64,000 nt of DNA from Phytohabitans aurantiacus. Lineage in GTDB: Bacteria; Actinomycetota; Actinomycetes; Mycobacteriales; Micromonosporaceae. Under the pieces are notes generated by a model. That model saw nothing but the letters and a program-made list of their open reading frames with translations, was not told the origin of the DNA and did no database searches. The translations under genes and the position numbers were made by a program. Location: assembly GCF_027923225.1 (NCBI RefSeq), contig NZ_BSDI01000030.1:125112-189111 (forward strand), given 5' to 3'. Numbering within the stretch: position 1 is the first letter of the stretch; the number at the start of each line of letters is the position of its first letter. Positions 63,217-64,000 of this stretch are shown one piece after another.

Positions 63217-63690
63217 GTGAGCAGATACGTCATCACCATCACACGCGACAACGGCGGTGCCGAGGCACCACACACCACCGTGCGGGTCGACACCTCGACG
63301 GGACAGACCCGCATCACCGAACTCACCGTTCGGGCCGGCAACCGCACCGGGCTGGCCCCCGGTGACCTGCCGCCGCTCGACCTGGACCTGTTGGTGCGGG
63401 CGCTCACCGCGTCCGCACCAGCACTCCAGGCGCCAACCGTCACCCGCGGGTCCACCGCCCGCAGCGCACCCGCCAGGCAGCAGACCGGTCGGCGCCGTGG
63501 ACGAGTGCCGGCGGCCGCGTCGGGCAAGCGGGCGTACCGCAGGATGCCTGAGCCGGCCGAGGTCATGGCGGCATACGAGCAGGCCGGTTCGATCACCGGA
63601 GCGGCCGAGCACTTCGGGGTGCCGCGCCACACGGTGGCGAGCTGGGCCCGCCGCCTACGCGACCAGGGCTACGCCATCGGCCGCCAATAA
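63217..63690 (+). CDS. Small protein with C-terminal helix-turn-helix, function unknown
   Basis: A 157-aa protein. The N-terminal 60 residues are strand-like (YVITITRDNGGAEAPHTTVRVDTSTGQTRITELTV). A variable, basic, low-complexity middle follows, then an HTH of the Hin/homeodomain-like kind (AEVMAAYEQAGSITGAAEHFGVPRHTVASWARRLRDQGY). GTG 63217 has AAGGAGG 6 nt upstream. It could be a nucleoid or regulatory protein; no target is evident. It follows ahcY in the same direction but with its own ribosome-binding site. Confidence 0.75.
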   Translation: MSRYVITITRDNGGAEAPHTTVRVDTSTGQTRITELTVRAGNRTGLAPGDLPPLDLDLLVRALTASAPALQAPTVTRGSTARSAPARQQTGRRRGRVPAAASGKRAYRRMPEPAEVMAAYEQAGSITGAAEHFGVPRHTVASWARRLRDQGYAIGRQ

Positions 63691-63699
63691 CCCCACCAA

Positions 63700-63840
63700 A
63701 CTCCCCGGTCCGCCCACCCGCGCCTGCGCCGCCAGCGCACGCCCCTTGCCCCGCCGGTCCGCGCCCTTGCGTCGCCGGCCCGCACCTTGCGCCGCCGGGG
63801 CACGCGCCTCGCGCCGCCGGCGCACGGGCCTCGCGCCGCC
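63700..63840. repeat. GC-rich degenerate tandem array beside palindromic element 7
   Basis: Units resembling GCGCCGCCGGNGCACGCGCCT repeat about six times with variation up to the first base of element 7. Similar arrays precede element 1 and follow element 2. Confidence 0.55.
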
Positions 63841-63897
63841 GATCAAGGGCGAATGCACGTGGTTGGATCTCATTTCCGCGTGCATTCGCCCTTGATC
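63841..63897 (+). repeat. Palindromic element, copy 7 (third arm degenerate)
   Basis: Arms GATCAAGGGCGAATGCACG and CGTGCATTCGCCCTTGATC are perfect complements of 19 bp around a 19-nt loop. The expected third arm on the right has decayed to GATGCGACCCTGG. Orientation A, between convergent genes. Confidence 0.88.
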
Positions 63898-63914
63898 GAT
63901 GCGACCCTGGGGAT

Positions 63915-63998
63915 TTAAGGCTGTTGGGGGGTGTTGGCTGGTGGGTTGCGGCGTTTGGGGTGGCCGGTGTTGGCGGGTCGGCCTTTCCTGATCACGGG
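63915..63998 (-). CDS. C-terminal part of an unrecognised protein running off the right edge
   Basis: A minus-strand frame without stops from the window edge to TAA (63917-63915) reads PVIRKGRPANTGHPKRRNPPANTPQQP. It is basic and Pro/Asn-rich, like a disordered tail. Only 27 residues are visible, so the call is weak. Confidence 0.35.
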   Translation of the reverse strand, partial: PVIRKGRPANTGHPKRRNPPANTPQQP

Positions 63999-64000
63999 TT

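Noticed and set aside
63985..64000. Third copy of the 56-bp palindrome at the right edge
   Set aside because: Only CCTGATCACGG (11 bases) matches and it continues in an open frame; too short to claim.

Overview
The window reads as chromosome of a high-GC actinomycete, most likely a Micromonosporaceae relative. This is inferred from codon use, a CvnA-type kinase, many secreted glycoside hydrolases, and frequent leaderless promoters (TANNNT placed 6-7 nt before the start codon). No phage, plasmid, integrase or complete IS is visible.

Layout. 0-3 kb: end of an unknown gene, a VOC/MarR divergent pair and a membrane-anchored protein, separated by dense repeat elements. 3-12.4 kb: a chitinase, a stand-alone EF-Tu paralogue, a TetR/TRAP(TAXI) uptake locus, a CvnA-like kinase without its phospho-acceptor His, and a CapA lipoprotein. 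12.4-17 kb: a tRNA Gly-Cys-Val cluster, then a TetR-controlled oxidoreductase/hydrolase operon whose first gene is decayed. 17-22.4 kb: cstA-ybdD divergent from a translationally coupled symporter/ECF sigma/small membrane protein operon. 22.4-36 kb: carbohydrate genes (sugar ABC transporter with a GH35 enzyme, GT4 glycosyltransferase, CE2 esterase with a CebR-like box, PL11 rhamnogalacturonan lyase). 36-42.3 kb: a type IIA topoisomerase pair, a DHDPS-family aldolase and an HD hydrolase.

42.3-57.6 kb holds the most interesting block. A SEFIR protein with two EAD2-like repeats is followed by a 14-codon ORF with a perfect Shine-Dalgarno, a 55-aa peptide that looks like an FxsA (FxSxx-COOH) precursor but ends in GYNPQRLD, and a stand-alone HExxH peptide-hydroxylase-like protein. 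Convergent to these lies an NB-ARC/TPR (FxsT-like) protein that carries the same EAD2-like domain at its N terminus. No radical-SAM FxsB is present. An SF1 helicase with a C-terminal nuclease domain, a large TPR protein and an HSP90-family ATPase follow. I infer a variant RiPP-linked signalling or conflict system.

57.7-64 kb: a multidomain GH30 enzyme, a GNAT acetyltransferase, ahcY under a SAH riboswitch with a Shine-Dalgarno-sequestering hairpin, and a small HTH protein.

Three repeat families run through the window: (i) a 76-bp three-armed palindromic element in seven copies, nearly invariant in length; (ii) a MITE-like element of about 210-230 bp with long imperfect terminal inverted repeats, in two oppositely oriented copies; (iii) a 56-bp near-perfect palindrome, in two copies, each between convergent genes and each supplying a stop codon to one of them.
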